From: Scolanthus callimorphus
Taxonomy: Eukaryota > Cnidaria > Anthozoa > Actiniaria > Edwardsiidae
DNA: 64,000 bases
Reading direction: 5' to 3'
NCBI GenBank assembly: GCA_033964015.1
Contig: CM066925.1
Coordinates: forward strand, 8,098,435 to 8,162,434
Numbering within the stretch: the first letter of the stretch is position 1; every line of letters starts with the position of its first letter. Under the pieces are notes generated by a model. The model did not search any database. It saw only the letters and a program-made list of their open reading frames with translations, and was not told the origin of the DNA. The translations under genes and the position numbers were made by a program. Below are positions 1 to 13,139 of the stretch, one piece after another.

Positions 1-478
1 TGCTTTCAAATGAAGTAACACCAAAAAGTATTGATACATAAACAACGCATCAGATGTTACATAAAAAGCGATCACCCAATCAATTTCAAGCAGTCACCAG
101 CGGCCTTCCTAATTCTAGTGATAACCCAATTGGAAAACAATTGATTTTGGTACTAATGACATCATAATTATTACTATCAAAACAGGTAGAGTTTCAATTG
201 CGCCATTGACATTTAAACCCATGGGTCACTGTTTTGTATCACGTGATGACCAAAAATTTGACATGTGACCAAGAGAAAACGATCATGTGACTAAACACTG
301 ACCTGTTTTTAAAATTTCAGCCAATTACAATTGGCTGAAAGTCACCAAGACTAGGTCATGTGACAACTTTTTAGACATCACATGATAGAAATTTGCAACC
401 CACAGGCTTGAAATTGAAACGGCTCGATTGAAACTCTAGAAGTCTGTTTTGATAGTAAGTGTACACATAAAGGAATTA

Positions 479-666
479 CAGTGGTACCTCAGTCTATTAA
501 GCGGCCTCCCTCGGGACCATGCCAAGTGGCTGCTTAATAGAGGTTGGCTGTTCCATAGAGGTATGTCAATACAGTACTTGAGTGGTCCAATACTTTTTGG
601 GATCTAAGTGGCCGCTTAATAGAGGGTGACCTCTTAATAGGTGGCCACTTAATAGAGGTACCACTA
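479..666. mobile_element. Pogo/Tigger-like MITE upstream of exon 3 (copy 1)
   Basis: Starts CAGTGGTACCTC and ends GAGGTACCAC next to TA. Such ends and the TA target suggest pogo/Tigger. Inner repeats of GGCCGCTTAATAGAGG. Shared with copy 2. Confidence 0.6.
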
Positions 667-2030
667 TAATTGGAAAAAGTTGCAAGTTATCCTTAGAGAA
701 GTAACTCTTTACACAGGAAAAGACAACAAAATCAAAGGACTGGCAGCACCTAGCAACCTTTCTATGAACCAGACATTGGAGGGACATGCAGGTAATAGCA
801 ATCACGCATCTCTCAATTTTTCATCTGACCTCAGGGTGAATGGGAGTGAGTGACTGAGTTCTTTAAAAACTGGTTTAATGTTGAAAGTCTATATTTAAAA
901 GCATTGCATTCAACCCTGACATTCAAAAGTCCTAACATTTACTACACATTGCAATTAGTTTTGTATCAGTCTTTGTTACAAGTTTATCCATGTATATATA
1001 ACTAGTCCTCCATTAAGCGCTGTCCTGCTCTCTGATATTTCAGGTGCTGTACAAGTTGTGACATGGAATGAACACTTCCAGAAACTAACCACAAGTGATC
1101 AATATGGCCTCATTATTGTATGGATCCTCTACAAAGGTAACAGGCTAGAAATACTCAATAAAATGTGTACAACAACATCAGGAACATTATATGAAAAATA
1201 ATATGAGACAATTAAAATGGGAGTAGAGAAAATAGCTGTGAAAATAGCACAATGTTTTAGAAAAGGCTTTAATTTGTCTACATTTTGTAGTTGTAAGTCA
1301 TACATATGGACATCTTATTCTTTTGTGTACGAAAATCTCAGAAAAAAAATGTGATTTGGGATGCCTAAAAATTGAGTGATATCAGCAGAAAGATACTAGC
1401 GAGTTGAAATGTGTAATAGTTAAAGATCTCAAAGATGTCTTTGATAAGAAGCATGACCACATTCAAATTGAGTGATACAATAGTAAATCGTTTTATATTC
1501 CTGGTAAATTGATTCTGCAAACTGTGTCAAACCTCCATTTTGGTCAGACTTGAAAATAGGTCTCACTGACATATCTGCACCCCTTTATTGAACCACACCC
1601 TGTGCTCCGATGATCACCCTTAATTATATTTTAGGAGGTCCACCAGCGCAGCAAATTTCTACCCTGTGTAACTGTATGGCTGCTGTGCCACACAGCAAAA
1701 TCCTCCAACATTTTTCTTCTGATGAATCATCAGAACCTCATTGACTTACATATTATATATCAGGTTCTTGGTATGAAGAGATGATCAACAACAGAAATAG
1801 AAGTGTGGTCAGGGACATGAAATGGAATGCTGATGGACAGAAGATCTGTATTGTTTATGAAGATGGTAAGCCTTGCCTGCCCAGGGAGATACTTGGATAT
1901 AAAACATGATGCCTGACCCATCCCCCATCCCCCTGCCATTTTTATATCCGATTACCCCCTGGGCCTGCCTGCTTGTCTAGGTATGGTGACGGTCAGCTAA
2001 GACTCAAATTAGTCCCAAGAGTTTGATTGA

Positions 2031-2198
<168 letters not shown>

Positions 2199-2345
2199 TG
2201 ACTAATGTCGAGTGGTCACCTGATGGGAAGAACATCATCTTTGGTATGGCTAATGGAGAGGTGCAGATCTTTGACAACCAAGGGAACTTCTGTGTAAGTA
2301 CACTTCATTCAGTGCCATAGCTAGCATAGGGGCAGAGGGAGCAGT

Positions 2346-2379
<34 letters not shown>

Positions 2380-3208
2380 GTCAACATTTTTTAGCTACGG
2401 CCTTGTCATTAGAAAGACTACTTAGAACCCCTTGTTGGGCATCACCAGCTCTGAAATCACAGTTAGGCTGCGTGCACACTTTAGTCATGTTGCAGAGATA
2501 ACAAACATGTCCGGAACTCTTTACAACATGATGCGAATTGAAGAAAAGGGAGAACAGAAATCACACCGGATTTGCATCTCGTTAACACTTGAAAGTTAGA
2601 ATTGCAACTGGCGCAAGAAAAATCTCCGCAACAAAAATCGCAAGGGAAAACCCGGCCTGAAGTAAACATTATATGGCCTTTTCACATGGAACGGTTCAGT
2701 TGTGATTTTAGCAGCAATTGGTGACCTCATATCGTGTGGTGTGACCAAGGCATTATATTAACCATTCCTGTCGTCATAATTTTATTGGTTTCTATGTTTT
2801 ACTCATATTTTATATTGAGGTTTAGATTTTCTTTAATTTTGTTTTACTTCTGATCTTGCAGACTAAGTTGACTTTGTTTTGCTTAACAAATGTGACTGGT
2901 GCAGTCAAGATTGCTGGTGTTGAATGGTAAGAATGTCTGAATTTTAAATTGTACAAAATGGAACTTTGAAGCTTACTATACGGGCACATTGATATTGCTC
3001 CACTTTCATGCCATGTTTTGGCCCTGTCTTGTACCAGTTGTACTGCAACTTTCGCTCGTACAATTTTCTTCAAACTTGAATGACATAAAATGAAGGTAGA
3101 ATGATCCCAAATCAGAAGTTTCAGAAAAAAAAACTTGTGAATATTTTTCGCACAGGGGGACTTTGTAAAAATACCACTGTTAGAATATTGGGTCACATTT
3201 AAGCAATA

Positions 3209-4610
3209 GAGAACTTTTCTGTGTCTACATACTCTGATGCAAACACGAGGGAGGTTGGGAGAATTCGAGACAGTTATGCAGCACGAGACCGAAGGTCGAG
3301 TGGCTGCATAACTAGTCGAGAATTCTCCCAACCTACCCGAGTGTTTGCATCAGAGTATGTAGACACTGGGAAAAAGTTCTCTATTGCTTTTATAAAATAT
3401 CTTTCACTTTTTGAAGCGAAAGATTTAAAATGAATTTATTTCAAAATTTTGTGTGAATATATAAATTCTCCTTACCGCGCGACGGCCTGAACGGGCCAAT
3501 CAGAGGGCTTGTTATATCGCATGTGTTCAAGTTTTTCACTAAGTTGGCTGCAAGTTTTGCAAAGGGGAGGCGAGAGAAAACTGCTTTCTAAGAAACATTT
3601 CACGACTTTATGACCTCTTCTACGGTGTTTATGGTAATTGAAGCATAAGCGAATGCCAATGAAGGGATGTACGGGTTAAGAATTGCAAAGCCAAAGGAAT
3701 TTTCCATACAACAATGGCCTTCGTGTTGACTTGAGCCTTTTGACGAGTTTTGGAAAGGCAGATTCGGCCGGCATCATAAGCTGGATAGCAAAAAAGACGT
3801 GTGTCTTGTTTCAATCTTCAAATCAAGCAAAATGTTGAATACCAGACTGGAATGATACTATGGGGGCTTCAATTGTTGCTGATGGCATGAACGAATAACG
3901 AATTTTTGAAGCAAATCATGTCAAAGTTTCGTCGACAGTGCCGTCGGTGTTCGCCGATCGCCGGTAAGAATTTCATGTTTTGTTAATACTCCAAATCTTG
4001 TTAACTTGCTAGCAAACGATTTCTTACCTACTCGGCTTGTGAAAGATCATCATTGAATAGGAAAGAAAGTGGAAATAAATTGTGAATTGTTCCATAATTG
4101 GTCTTCATTTTGGCTAGCCGATTCGCCGAAAGTCTCCAAGTTCAGAATTTTAGTTGGGTCGCTTTATAACTTGATTTGTGTTGTTTTTCTCCTCTTAGTA
4201 CGAGCTGAATGCTTTTAAAAAGATCCCAGAAATCAAAGAAATCGTTTCATAAAGGGAGGGAAGAGGATGCCAGAGAACAAAAATATCATGTTTAAATCGT
4301 ACGAAAATGTTGACAATCGTGAAAATTACACGCGTGGGTTTGACTAACAAAGTCGAAGACAAGCCAATTATTTGAACTTGTGGTTAAAGGATGGGACAAC
4401 GAATGATAGCTAAAAAAGAAAACAGCACTGCTTTCACAATTTCATTGCTTCAAGTGTTTGGATAAATGTTTGTCAAAATGTAAGAATGAAAAAAGAAAGC
4501 AGCGCAAACATCGTCCCCGGCGTGACGTCACAACCGTGTTTATATACTCTCATCTAAACACACCTGTCGACCAATGAGAGCGCGCGTACTATCTTAGTTA
4601 TTTTATAAAA
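3209..4610. mobile_element. Copy-1-specific insert with large internal hairpin
   Basis: About 1.4 kb in intron 7 of copy 1 is absent from copy 2, where the site reads ACATAAGCAAATG (about 40643). AAGCAA flanks both ends. At the left, 3203-3402 is a near-perfect inverted repeat with arms of about 90 bases around a short loop. No coding frame of note. Superfamily not assigned. Confidence 0.65.
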
Positions 4611-5264
4611 GCAAATGCGGCTCTTTTTTCTAGGTTTAACATTGGCTGTTCTACACAACCAGCCACAATTTAAAAAAGTGATGAAAAAAATTAAAAGAAC
4701 ATTTAATGATGAAAAAAATAATAATGAAGTAATTTATTAATAATCTTCTCCTCTGCTTGTGTGTGTTTTAGGTACAGTGGTAGTGACGGGTATGGTGATA
4801 ATGACATGCCGTGTCTTGCAATCTGTTTTGACAATGGGAGAATGCAGATCATGAGGCACGAACTGGATGAAAGTAGGTCTAGTTATAACCCCCTCTACAG
4901 GCAGCTTGTTTGTTATCCTGTTGTGTTATTTAGGAAGAGAAATGCAGGGGATAGCAGGTGTAAGTTCTGTAGGTAAGCGGCTGAGTTTGTGGGTCCCATA
5001 TAAAGGCCATAAGACCTGAGCTTTCAAGGGGGGGGGGCTACATTTTGGTAGCAGAAATTGAGCGCAAGATAATTGGCATATTCATGATGTTTTGTTGTTG
5101 TTGTTTTTGCTTTAGTATTGAAGTATAAGAAGTATATGAAGTTGCTGGCGGTCAGCAGTGAAGTAGACAGGCCAGGTTCACTGCCTTTATCCGCCTTCTA
5201 TTGAAACCCCTGAGAAAGGGAACGTGTAGCCAAGAGAAGAATTTGAGCCCCTAGGCTGAATTTT

Positions 5265-6433
5265 CGGCGGGTCTCATTTGCAGGTCGCAGGTCGCAGGTC
5301 GCAGGTCGCAGGTCGCAGGTCGCAGGTCACAGGTCGCAGGTCGCAGGTCGCAGGTCGCAGGTCGCAGGTCGCAGTCCGAGATATAAAAGAGATAACAAGT
5401 TTCCGAGATAAGAAGTTTCCGAGATCACGCAGACTCCTGTAGTGGTTCTACCATTTCTTCGAGCCGTATTCATGAAGCCGTATTCACGGACTGATAGAAA
5501 CTTTATTAAACTGCATTTCACTTTCTTTTTAGCGAATTAACATTTGTCTCTGGGAACGGGAAAATTTACGCGCGAATATCAATATGTTGCTGATGTATGT
5601 ATTTTATGTGTTATATAAATTCAATTGCGACATGTTTGATCTCTAAGATGCGGACTGTAGTTTTGGCAATGCAGTTTAGAACCAGGAGTGGGTTTATCTT
5701 TATCTTAAAGATGCTTAGAACCTGAGCGACGAATAATAATCGTATCTATTTTTGTGAGTGTCTTACGAAGGTACAAAACTTTTACTTCTAATTTTGGCAA
5801 ACATATGCTATGTAATGCTAATTATCGTGGGATCACTCCATTTCTATTGGCCGTTTCACAGACTGTCAATCACGTGCTGCACAAACGAAACTCTCTGTTC
5901 TGTTTTCTTCGATCTTGAACATGATCGAGTTGAAAACTGGAAATCACAATCTTATAGAAGACTTGATACTTATTGGGGGAATTAAGTTATACACAGAGAT
6001 GCAAACGCTCTCCCGCATTATGCGGGAGATTCACGCATTTTATCTTCATTTCCCGCATTATATTTTAATCGCTTCTGATACCTTTGCTGTATTTCGCAAT
6101 TGAATTTATATAAACACATAAAATACATACATCAGCAACATATTAATATTCGCGCGTAAATTTCGCGTTCCCAAAGACAAATGTTAATTCGCTCAAAAGA
6201 AAGTGAAATGCAGTTTAATAAAAGTTTCTATCAGTCCGTGAATACGGCTTTATCAATACGGCTCAAAGAAAATGGTAGAACCACTACAGGAGTCTGCGTG
6301 ATCTCGGAAACTTGTAAAAAATATTTTATATCTCGGACTGCGACCTGTGACCTGCGACCTGCGGCCTGCGACCTGTGACCTGCGACCTGTGACCTGCGAC
6401 CTGCGACCTGCGACCTGCAAATGAGACCCGCCG
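5265..6433. mobile_element. Mutator-like foldback element (copy 1 only)
   Basis: Flanked by a 9-base target duplication CTGAATTTT (5256-5264 and 6434-6442); the empty site in copy 2 is 41293-41301. Ends are CGGCGGGTCTCATTTGCAGG and its complement. Just inside both ends are tandem 7-mers GCAGGTC (about 15 at the left, fewer and partly varied at the right), and the inverted repeats extend to about 340 bases per arm. Nine-base duplications and long inverted repeats fit MULE/Mutator elements. No transposase. Confidence 0.8.
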
Positions 6434-7865
6434 CTGAATTTTCACCCTAAAAATTACCTGTTCCGAATAAATTTCCACCCTAAAAATATCATCGGTGCTA
6501 AAATACTTTCTTTAGCTTACCATTTTAGTTCAAAGAACCCCTAAAAATACCTGATTGCCAATGTTAACCCCTAAAAATATGACAGTCATACCTACCTATG
6601 TACCATTCAAATATTGGGAGTATAGGGCTTGGCCTAGAATCTCGAAAATAAATCCTATATAATCTCGCTACTTCTCAATCCATCCGACCATGCTTTTTTA
6701 GCTTTAGATATTCTTAAATAGCATCTGATAGGTTGGTCTGATATTAGTTTTGCTGCTGAATCAGAGTGATCGCTCTTGGAGCATGCACGTATCGTGACAG
6801 GCTCCTCATTCTCGTATCCAGAGCTTCCCAGGCGGTCTGCTCGAGGGGAGGCTCTGGGGACATCCATTTGAGGGCTGCCGCTGATTGGTGATTTTGGCAT
6901 TGGAGCATGTGCTGAAAGGTCTTTCTCTCAGCGCCTCTGTATTAAATCTCACGCATGCACCAGTGGCTGTCACCAGAGCCTCCCCCGCGAGGTTGGGAGC
7001 CAGGGACCGGGGTCCGACGTATTTTTGGGGTATGAAATTTGTAGTAAAAGTATTTTTTTGAGTTGAAAATTTCACCAGGTATTTTCTTGGGGTTGAAAAA
7101 TCCGTGGGTATTTTTTTGGGTTGAAACGTTAAGTTGATCATCAGATACTGCACTTACTTAAGCTGAAGCTATTACCAGGAAATGGGACCGGCCATCATGT
7201 GTATGCTGGTATCTTTTTAGGCTAAAAACATTGGGTATTTTTTGGGTATGAAATTTTGGGAGCAGGTATTTTTTTGGGCATAAAATTTATGGCCCAGGTA
7301 TTTTTTCGGGTATGAAATTTGGAGCTCCGTCGGACCCCCCCCCCCCCCCCCGTCATTTTTATATCCAAGTACCCCCCTGGGGCCAGGGAGCTCTGTGTTC
7401 GAGATTACAGGCTCCCTATCAGCATGGCAGGAAGGTGAAATGTCTTCCTTAGCAAATATGCAAACCCAAATAATATCACATGCTGGTCCAGTAATGGTTG
7501 GGGATATATTTTTCCCAGGTCCTGTGCTGATAGACACATCCATGGCAGTAGTACGCATTCATTGGAATAGCAGTGGCACGGTGCTGGCAGTGGCGGGCAC
7601 ACAGAGGGCCATTACTCAAGATAAAGACATTAATGTGGTGCAATTCTACACGCCCTTTGGAGAGGTAAACTTGTGTTCATGACAGTAATTATACTACGAT
7701 ACAGTGCTTGAAATTAATTTTTTTCTCAAGTCGTCGCTGGCTCCTAAGTATTTAAAAGTAATTGCCAAACCATTATCTTTGGTCGCCAAAAAGATAGGAT
7801 GGCAAAAAAAACTCTGTTCACTCACAATTTACGGGATAAAGCGATCCTACCGCTGCTATATTATA

Positions 7866-8120
7866 CAGCCGATTGCGTTTGAGCGTTTTACCCAAACAGT
7901 TCGCACGTTACGTTTGAACGTTGAAAGTTGCGTTGTGAGACAAAAAGTCGGACGTTTCCAAGGGCAACCGCCATGTGTGTTTTTCACTGACCAATCAGAG
8001 AGGACAGAACTCTTTGGTTCGCCATAGAAACGTCTCGTTTCATCCTAGAAACAACAACTTTTAAACGTTCAAACATAACGTGCGAACTGTTAGGGTAAAA
8101 CGCTCAAACGCAATCGGCTG
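7866..8120. mobile_element. TA-flanked MITE in intron 9 (copy 1 only)
   Basis: Ends CAGCCGATTGCGTTTGAGCG and CGCTCAAACGCAATCGGCTG are perfect complements, and the arms run on for about 60 bases. TA flanks both sides; copy 2 lacks it (around 42215). Mariner-like by target. Confidence 0.75.
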
Positions 8121-9421
8121 TAATAAGCCCACAATACTATCTTGGGAAAAGTCGCAAAATTCAAAATGGCGAACGCGAATGATCGGATAGGCAGAATTCA
8201 TTGCAATGTTATCGATTTTTTTTTTGGGGGGGGAGGGGGGAACAAGTCAGGATTGTCACACTAAATGAGAATTCTTACAAGTCGAGTTCAAGGTTAGAAT
8301 GTTTCTTCGCCAGCTGGCACCTGACGCATGACTCTTTGTTCCAAACAATACTGCTTTATTTCGGCGTGGGGAAGGTATTTTGTAGCATTGCTAAACACCA
8401 TCAACAACCAGTAAATTTAAATACATAGATAATATAAACTCCTATCTTTCATGACGGGTCCTTTTCTGGTATAAATAAGAAGTTTAGGGTTTTGGGTCGC
8501 TCCGTATAGGGAAAACTGTGACCTTTATATATATTCTGTCATTCCCTGCAGCATCTCCGAACACTGAAAGTTCCTGGAAAGCAGATCACTTCAGCATGCT
8601 GGGAAGGCGGCAGCCTTAGGATAGCTCTAGCTGTTGATTCGTACATCTACTTTGCCAATATCCGGCCCAACTACAAGGTACGGAATTCATACTTCCCATC
8701 TGCAGCCACTCATAGACATACTGTAGTTATCGCTTGTTAAAGAGACTGTGTCAGCCACTCCTTTGTTATTGTTTTCGTTCGATATCAGAAGACGAATTAC
8801 GTGTAGAAATATCTAAATAAACATCTAAAAACAAAGTTTCAAATTTAGTTTACCAAATTCAATCGAGAACATTGCTCTATATTCTCTAAATCAGCCGATG
8901 GAAATGGATGCCTTCTCCGACTTGGTATGTTGCTATGCTGTCAAAATGGGTAGTAGTATGTTGCTATGCTGCCAAACTGGGTAGTAGTGAAGGCGAGACC
9001 TTCGTTAGCAGACTGTCCAGGCTACTCGAACGTAATCTCGAATCCCTAGCGAGGTTGCTTCCTATACGCATCTAGTATAATTACTCCATCGATTATAAGA
9101 ATTGCCGCGCGTTGATTGGTTGAGAGGTTCGTTTTCTCCTGCTATAATCGCCTACAGGTGATTATAACATTGAAAAGATTGGGAGTGTGCGCGCGAGTTT
9201 TGTTATGGTCGTGAAGAAATCCCCCAAAACAAGATTTTTCTGTCTAATAACCACTTGGGAAACTAAACTAAAACAATAAGTCGCCTCAGGAAACCATCGG
9301 CTTATCGAATATCCGCCGACTATTCGCCGATAATCACGTCGCATGTTAAGTAGTATACGCACCTGACGAGAGGAGGGGAACCCTTTTCTAAAGTGAATAT
9401 ACCCCGACCTGCTCCCAGTCT

Positions 9422-9496
9422 GACCTGGATAGCTCAGCTGGTAGAGCATCGGATGTACAATTCCGGAGGTCGTGGGTTCGAATCCCTCTCGGGGTC
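9422..9496 (+). tRNA. tRNA-like sequence in WDR35 intron 10 (copy 1)
   Basis: Perfect A box (TAGCTCAGCTGG) and B box (GGTTCGAATCC) at tRNA spacing, followed by a run of seven T. The fold is imperfect: one mismatch in the acceptor stem, one in the anticodon stem, and G instead of U at position 33 before TAC. It is more likely a tRNA pseudogene or the head of a SINE than a working tRNA. Confidence 0.45.
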
Positions 9497-9966
9497 AGAG
9501 ATTTTTTTCTCTTTCTCCGCTTACTAGGGCTAACGCTCATAAGCACACATGGGACCATTTCATTAGCACGTTAGCTTTCACACAAGGTTAATTCCTTATC
9601 TCCACTCTGTTGAACTTAGTGCTACGCGGCCACAGGCTTGCCTAAACATCTACACCTTTTCTAAAGTGTTGTTTTGTAATGTGTTTCAGTGGGGCTACTT
9701 CTCTAACACTGTAGTGTACGCCTTCAACAAACCCGACCGGCTGGAACACTGTGTGGTATTCTGGGATACCAAGAATGGAGAGGTAACACACACGAGACCC
9801 TCCTACCCGGTCCTATCCGCCTACACCACAGCCCACTTTCACACCCAAAACCCACATTATTATCCGAGTCCTTACATGTGTTTCTTTCGATACTATTGAG
9901 TTTTGGCGTTACTAGGATGTTACTTATATTTTGTTACTTGGTACAGGTGTAGGTGCGCAAAGGTAG

Positions 9967-10235
9967 GTGCGCAAAGGTACCCAGTCGTTACTTGTGTTTC
10001 TTTCTAGTGCGTTTTTGCGTTACTGTACTGTTGCCGATATTGCGTTACTTGGTAGGCGCGCAAAGGTGCCCAGTCGTTACTTGTGTTTCTTTCTAGTGCG
10101 TTTTGCGTTACTGGAATGTTACCGATATTGCGTTACTTGGTAGGTGCGCAAAGGTACCCAGTCGTTACTTGTGTTTCTTTCTAGTGCGTTTTGCGTTACT
10201 GGAATTTTACCGATATTGCGATACTTGGCAGGAGC
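9967..10235 (+). repeat. 88-bp tandem repeat, about 3 units (copy 1, intron 11)
   Basis: Unit boundaries marked by GCGCAAAGG at 9969, 10058, 10146 and 10234. Copy 2 has one unit fewer (44408, 44496, 44584). Confidence 0.85.
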
Positions 10236-10356
10236 GCAAAGCATTATGGAAAGGTCGAAAGTTATCGTGATGCATAGCGCGCCTTGAAGAGAGCAACAAA
10301 AGGGCGGCCCGGTACGAGTCTGAGAAGGGACGAAGCGACGTATCCTTGTCTGTTAT

Positions 10357-10708
10357 AGAGCAGATTTCGTATGACTGTGAAAAATACCGCGAAAGAGTTG
10401 TACCGCGCCGCTACCGTGACCATACCGCGACTACGCGATTTCGTTCGGTATCTACAGCAGGAGCAGGGAACAGCAGCCTGCCAGGTTCGGTACCGCCACC
10501 GCGACAGTACCGCGCCTAGCCTGCTAGCCGGCTCTCCAGTGAGTTTTTTCGGATTTGATTTTTTGGCGCGCGGGATTACGGTGTCGCGGGGGAAAAGACA
10601 CAGGAATCCCGCGCGCCCAAAAAATCAAATATCCGAAAAAACCCACTGGAGAGCCGGCTAGCAGGCTACACCGCGCCGTGTCACAGTCATACGAAATCTG
10701 CTCTAAAA
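10357..10708. mobile_element. Nested palindromic elements in intron 11 (copy 1)
   Basis: Outer inverted repeat AGAGCAGATTTCGTATGACT to its complement. Nested inside, about 10517-10668, is a second palindrome with AGCCTGCTAGCCGGCTCTCC ends and a core pairing ATTTGATTTTTTGGCGCGCGGGAT. The same outer end recurs alone at 10801. Shared with copy 2 (44719-45067). Confidence 0.6.
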
Positions 10709-11752
10709 ACAACGCTTCCCCTTGCTTTAGGACCCAGTGAAAAAAGGCCAGTGAAATTACGCTCTAATGGCATGCTCTCTTCTAAAATTACTGTTAATAT
10801 AGAGCAGATTTTGTATGACTGTGAAAAGTGCCGCGAAAACGTTTTGCCGCGCCAGGGTCCTCGGGCTATGACCGGACCGTCTCGTGAGCACTGGAGGGTA
10901 ATTCGAATGTGAGCTTTTTGTAGCATATCTCTTCCCTGAATATTTTTAGTAAGTGTTTTGTTTGTTTTTGTTGTAACAGAAGTTTGTAAAGTACGTTCGT
11001 AACCTGCTGTCAATCACCGCGTGTGGAGAACACTGTGTGTTAGCCACCAAGGCGGACGATGTCACCGGTCAGGTAAGACGACGAACATGAAACACGAAAT
11101 GGATGTGCTGTAGTGTTTTTATTGCTGTTCTCAGTAACACCGGCACTTCTGCGAAAAAACGTTCTTGCCGAGTCAGAGACTGGGTATCAGATATTCTAGA
11201 ACCAAGAGCTCCTCAGCTATACCTCGCGGGGAGGCTCTGGTGACAGCTGCTGACGCATGCGCGAGATTTAATACAGAGCCGCTGAGAGAAAGACCTTTCA
11301 ACGCATGCTTCAACGCTCAAAATCAACCAATCAGCGAAGGCCCTCAAATTGCTGCCGCCAGAGCTTTCGGTGCGAGAATGGGAATAAAGTACATTCTCTT
11401 AACCAGAGGCTCTGGTGACAACCACTGATGCATGTTTAAAAGAAAATGGTGGTTTTATGCCTCATAGTTACTTTTGGAGCGTTCAAGTCGGAGGCATAGG
11501 TTGAAACGAGTGCCAGTGTTATTTTGACAGATACGTTTTTATAAAGCGAGATTAAGGTACTTTTATGTACGCGTGCGCGCCATTTCAGCCAATGCAGTGA
11601 AGGCCCTCGAATGGATGTCACCAGAGCTTCCCCTGCAAGGTGACGAGCCGGGGAGCTCTGGGTACGAGAATGCCAGAGCCTCCCCCGCGGGGTCAGAGGA
11701 GCGACTAGAGACTCGACTGGGACTAGAATGGCACTCTTCACTAAATATCATT

Positions 11753-11983
11753 GGGCAATTCCAAAATCAAGGTACCCTCCCCACGGGCGGCACTAGTTTT
11801 TAACCCCCCCCCCCCCCCATGCATCCAGAATTTCCAAAATGGTTTACCCCCATCCAGCTTTGAACCCCCCCCCTTGCAATCAGAATTCCGATCTCTTAAC
11901 TCCCCCCCCCCCTATCCCATCGAAATTTCCAAATGTGGAAACAGCGTGGGGGGGGGGGGTACCTTTATTTTCTGGAATTGCCC
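11753..11983. mobile_element. MITE in intron 12 (copy 1 only)
   Basis: Ends GGGCAATTCCAAAATCAAGG and the complement of CCTTTATTTTCTGGAATTGCCC, with ATT on both sides (11750-11752, 11984-11986). Copy 2 has a single ATT at the matching site (about 46320). The interior is mostly C-runs and a G-run. Confidence 0.65.
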
Positions 11984-12105
11984 ATTTGTTTGCCAGGAAA
12001 ACACAGTCTCTGGAACCTTGACACATAGGGTATGCGCTGCCCTATGAACGATGGCAAAAAAGCATTTTTATACATACTTTGTAATGATATGGTAATAAGT
12101 AAGTA

Positions 12106-13139
12106 CTAGCTGATGCCCGTGAAAAATTCACGGAGTGTAAGGGGGAAATTTATTTTACTTAAAGTGTTCTCTGTTTAAAAAAAACGGGGAAAAACCACAA
12201 TGGCCATATGGATGTGGGGAGGGGTTCATGATTTCCCCCCTTGCATAAACTGCTGGATTTACATTACTAAGAACCTCCCATCACCATGAGTACCCCGTCC
12301 CACCATTCCGAAATAAATGAAGTGAGCTCAAAAGGATTTTTTTGCACTGGTCTCCCTGATTTTGGTGCGACAAAATAACGCGCGTGTCCGTCACTCAAAT
12401 CGGTCAAAGAACCCGTGAAAATCGAAACCTAATTTGACTTCGGAATTGTTTGTATGTTTATCATATCTCAGCGAGGGAGAGAAGAAACAGGTCAAATAAA
12501 AATGTTCTAAGGACTAAGAAATTTTTTTAGTTTATATTATTTATATTTTTTTGGCTTTGTCCCTCAAAGTGAATCTTTTCCAACAAAACATGCCCACTGG
12601 AGGGATTTGCTCCTTCTCTTCGGGATTGTGTCCTTCGTTTTGCGAAGAGAATACTTAGAGAATATTATTCATGACTTTCACGGACTTTGTTTTCTAAATG
12701 TGTTATTTCGACTTAGCATGACTTAGCGCGTGCTCCGATCCGAGGGAAGCAATATAGTGTGTACGTTTGTTGAAACTTGAATGAAAATTTTTCTCAGCTC
12801 AAATCTTTCAAGTTAGAATTATCCCTGCACATTCCTGTATGTAATCTGTAAGAGAACCATTTAGGTTTGAATGTCAATGGTGCTTTCGGCTGCGCGAACC
12901 GAGTTCTTTTTCAGATTCTGTGGGAGAATTCAACATGGCGGCGATGGCGGCCTTGTCCCTCGCTTAAGAAATCGCTTGAATTAGAACTTAGCCCGAGGTG
13001 AATCTTGTCCAACAAAAACACGCCCATGGTCCAGATTTCCACCTTCCCTTCGGGTTTGCGAACTTCTCTTTGCGGCACAGCTTCAGGGCTGAGCGGAGCG
13101 GGTGTCGACACGATTTTCCTTACGGTATTAATATATAGA
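12106..13139 (-). mobile_element. Non-autonomous Helitron in WDR35 intron 12 (copy 1 only)
   Basis: Read on the minus strand it starts TCTATATATTAATAC and ends CATCAGCTAG, with the hairpin CCGTGAA-TTCACGG (12117-12133 region) just before the CTAG end. It sits exactly between A and T with no target duplication. Copy 2 keeps the empty site (AAGTA joined to TTGTAT at 46397/46398). TC start, CTRR end, terminal hairpin and AT target are the Helitron hallmarks. No Rep-helicase coding. Confidence 0.85.

Noticed and set aside
5327..6378. Small frames within the GCAGGTC element
   Set aside because: They lie in inverted-repeat arms of a non-coding foldback transposon and mirror each other.
9422..9496. 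Calling this a functional tRNA-Val (TAC) or tRNA-Tyr (GTA)
   Set aside because: No alignment of the loop gives both a proper U33 and five paired anticodon-stem bases; stem mismatches point to a tRNA-like remnant.
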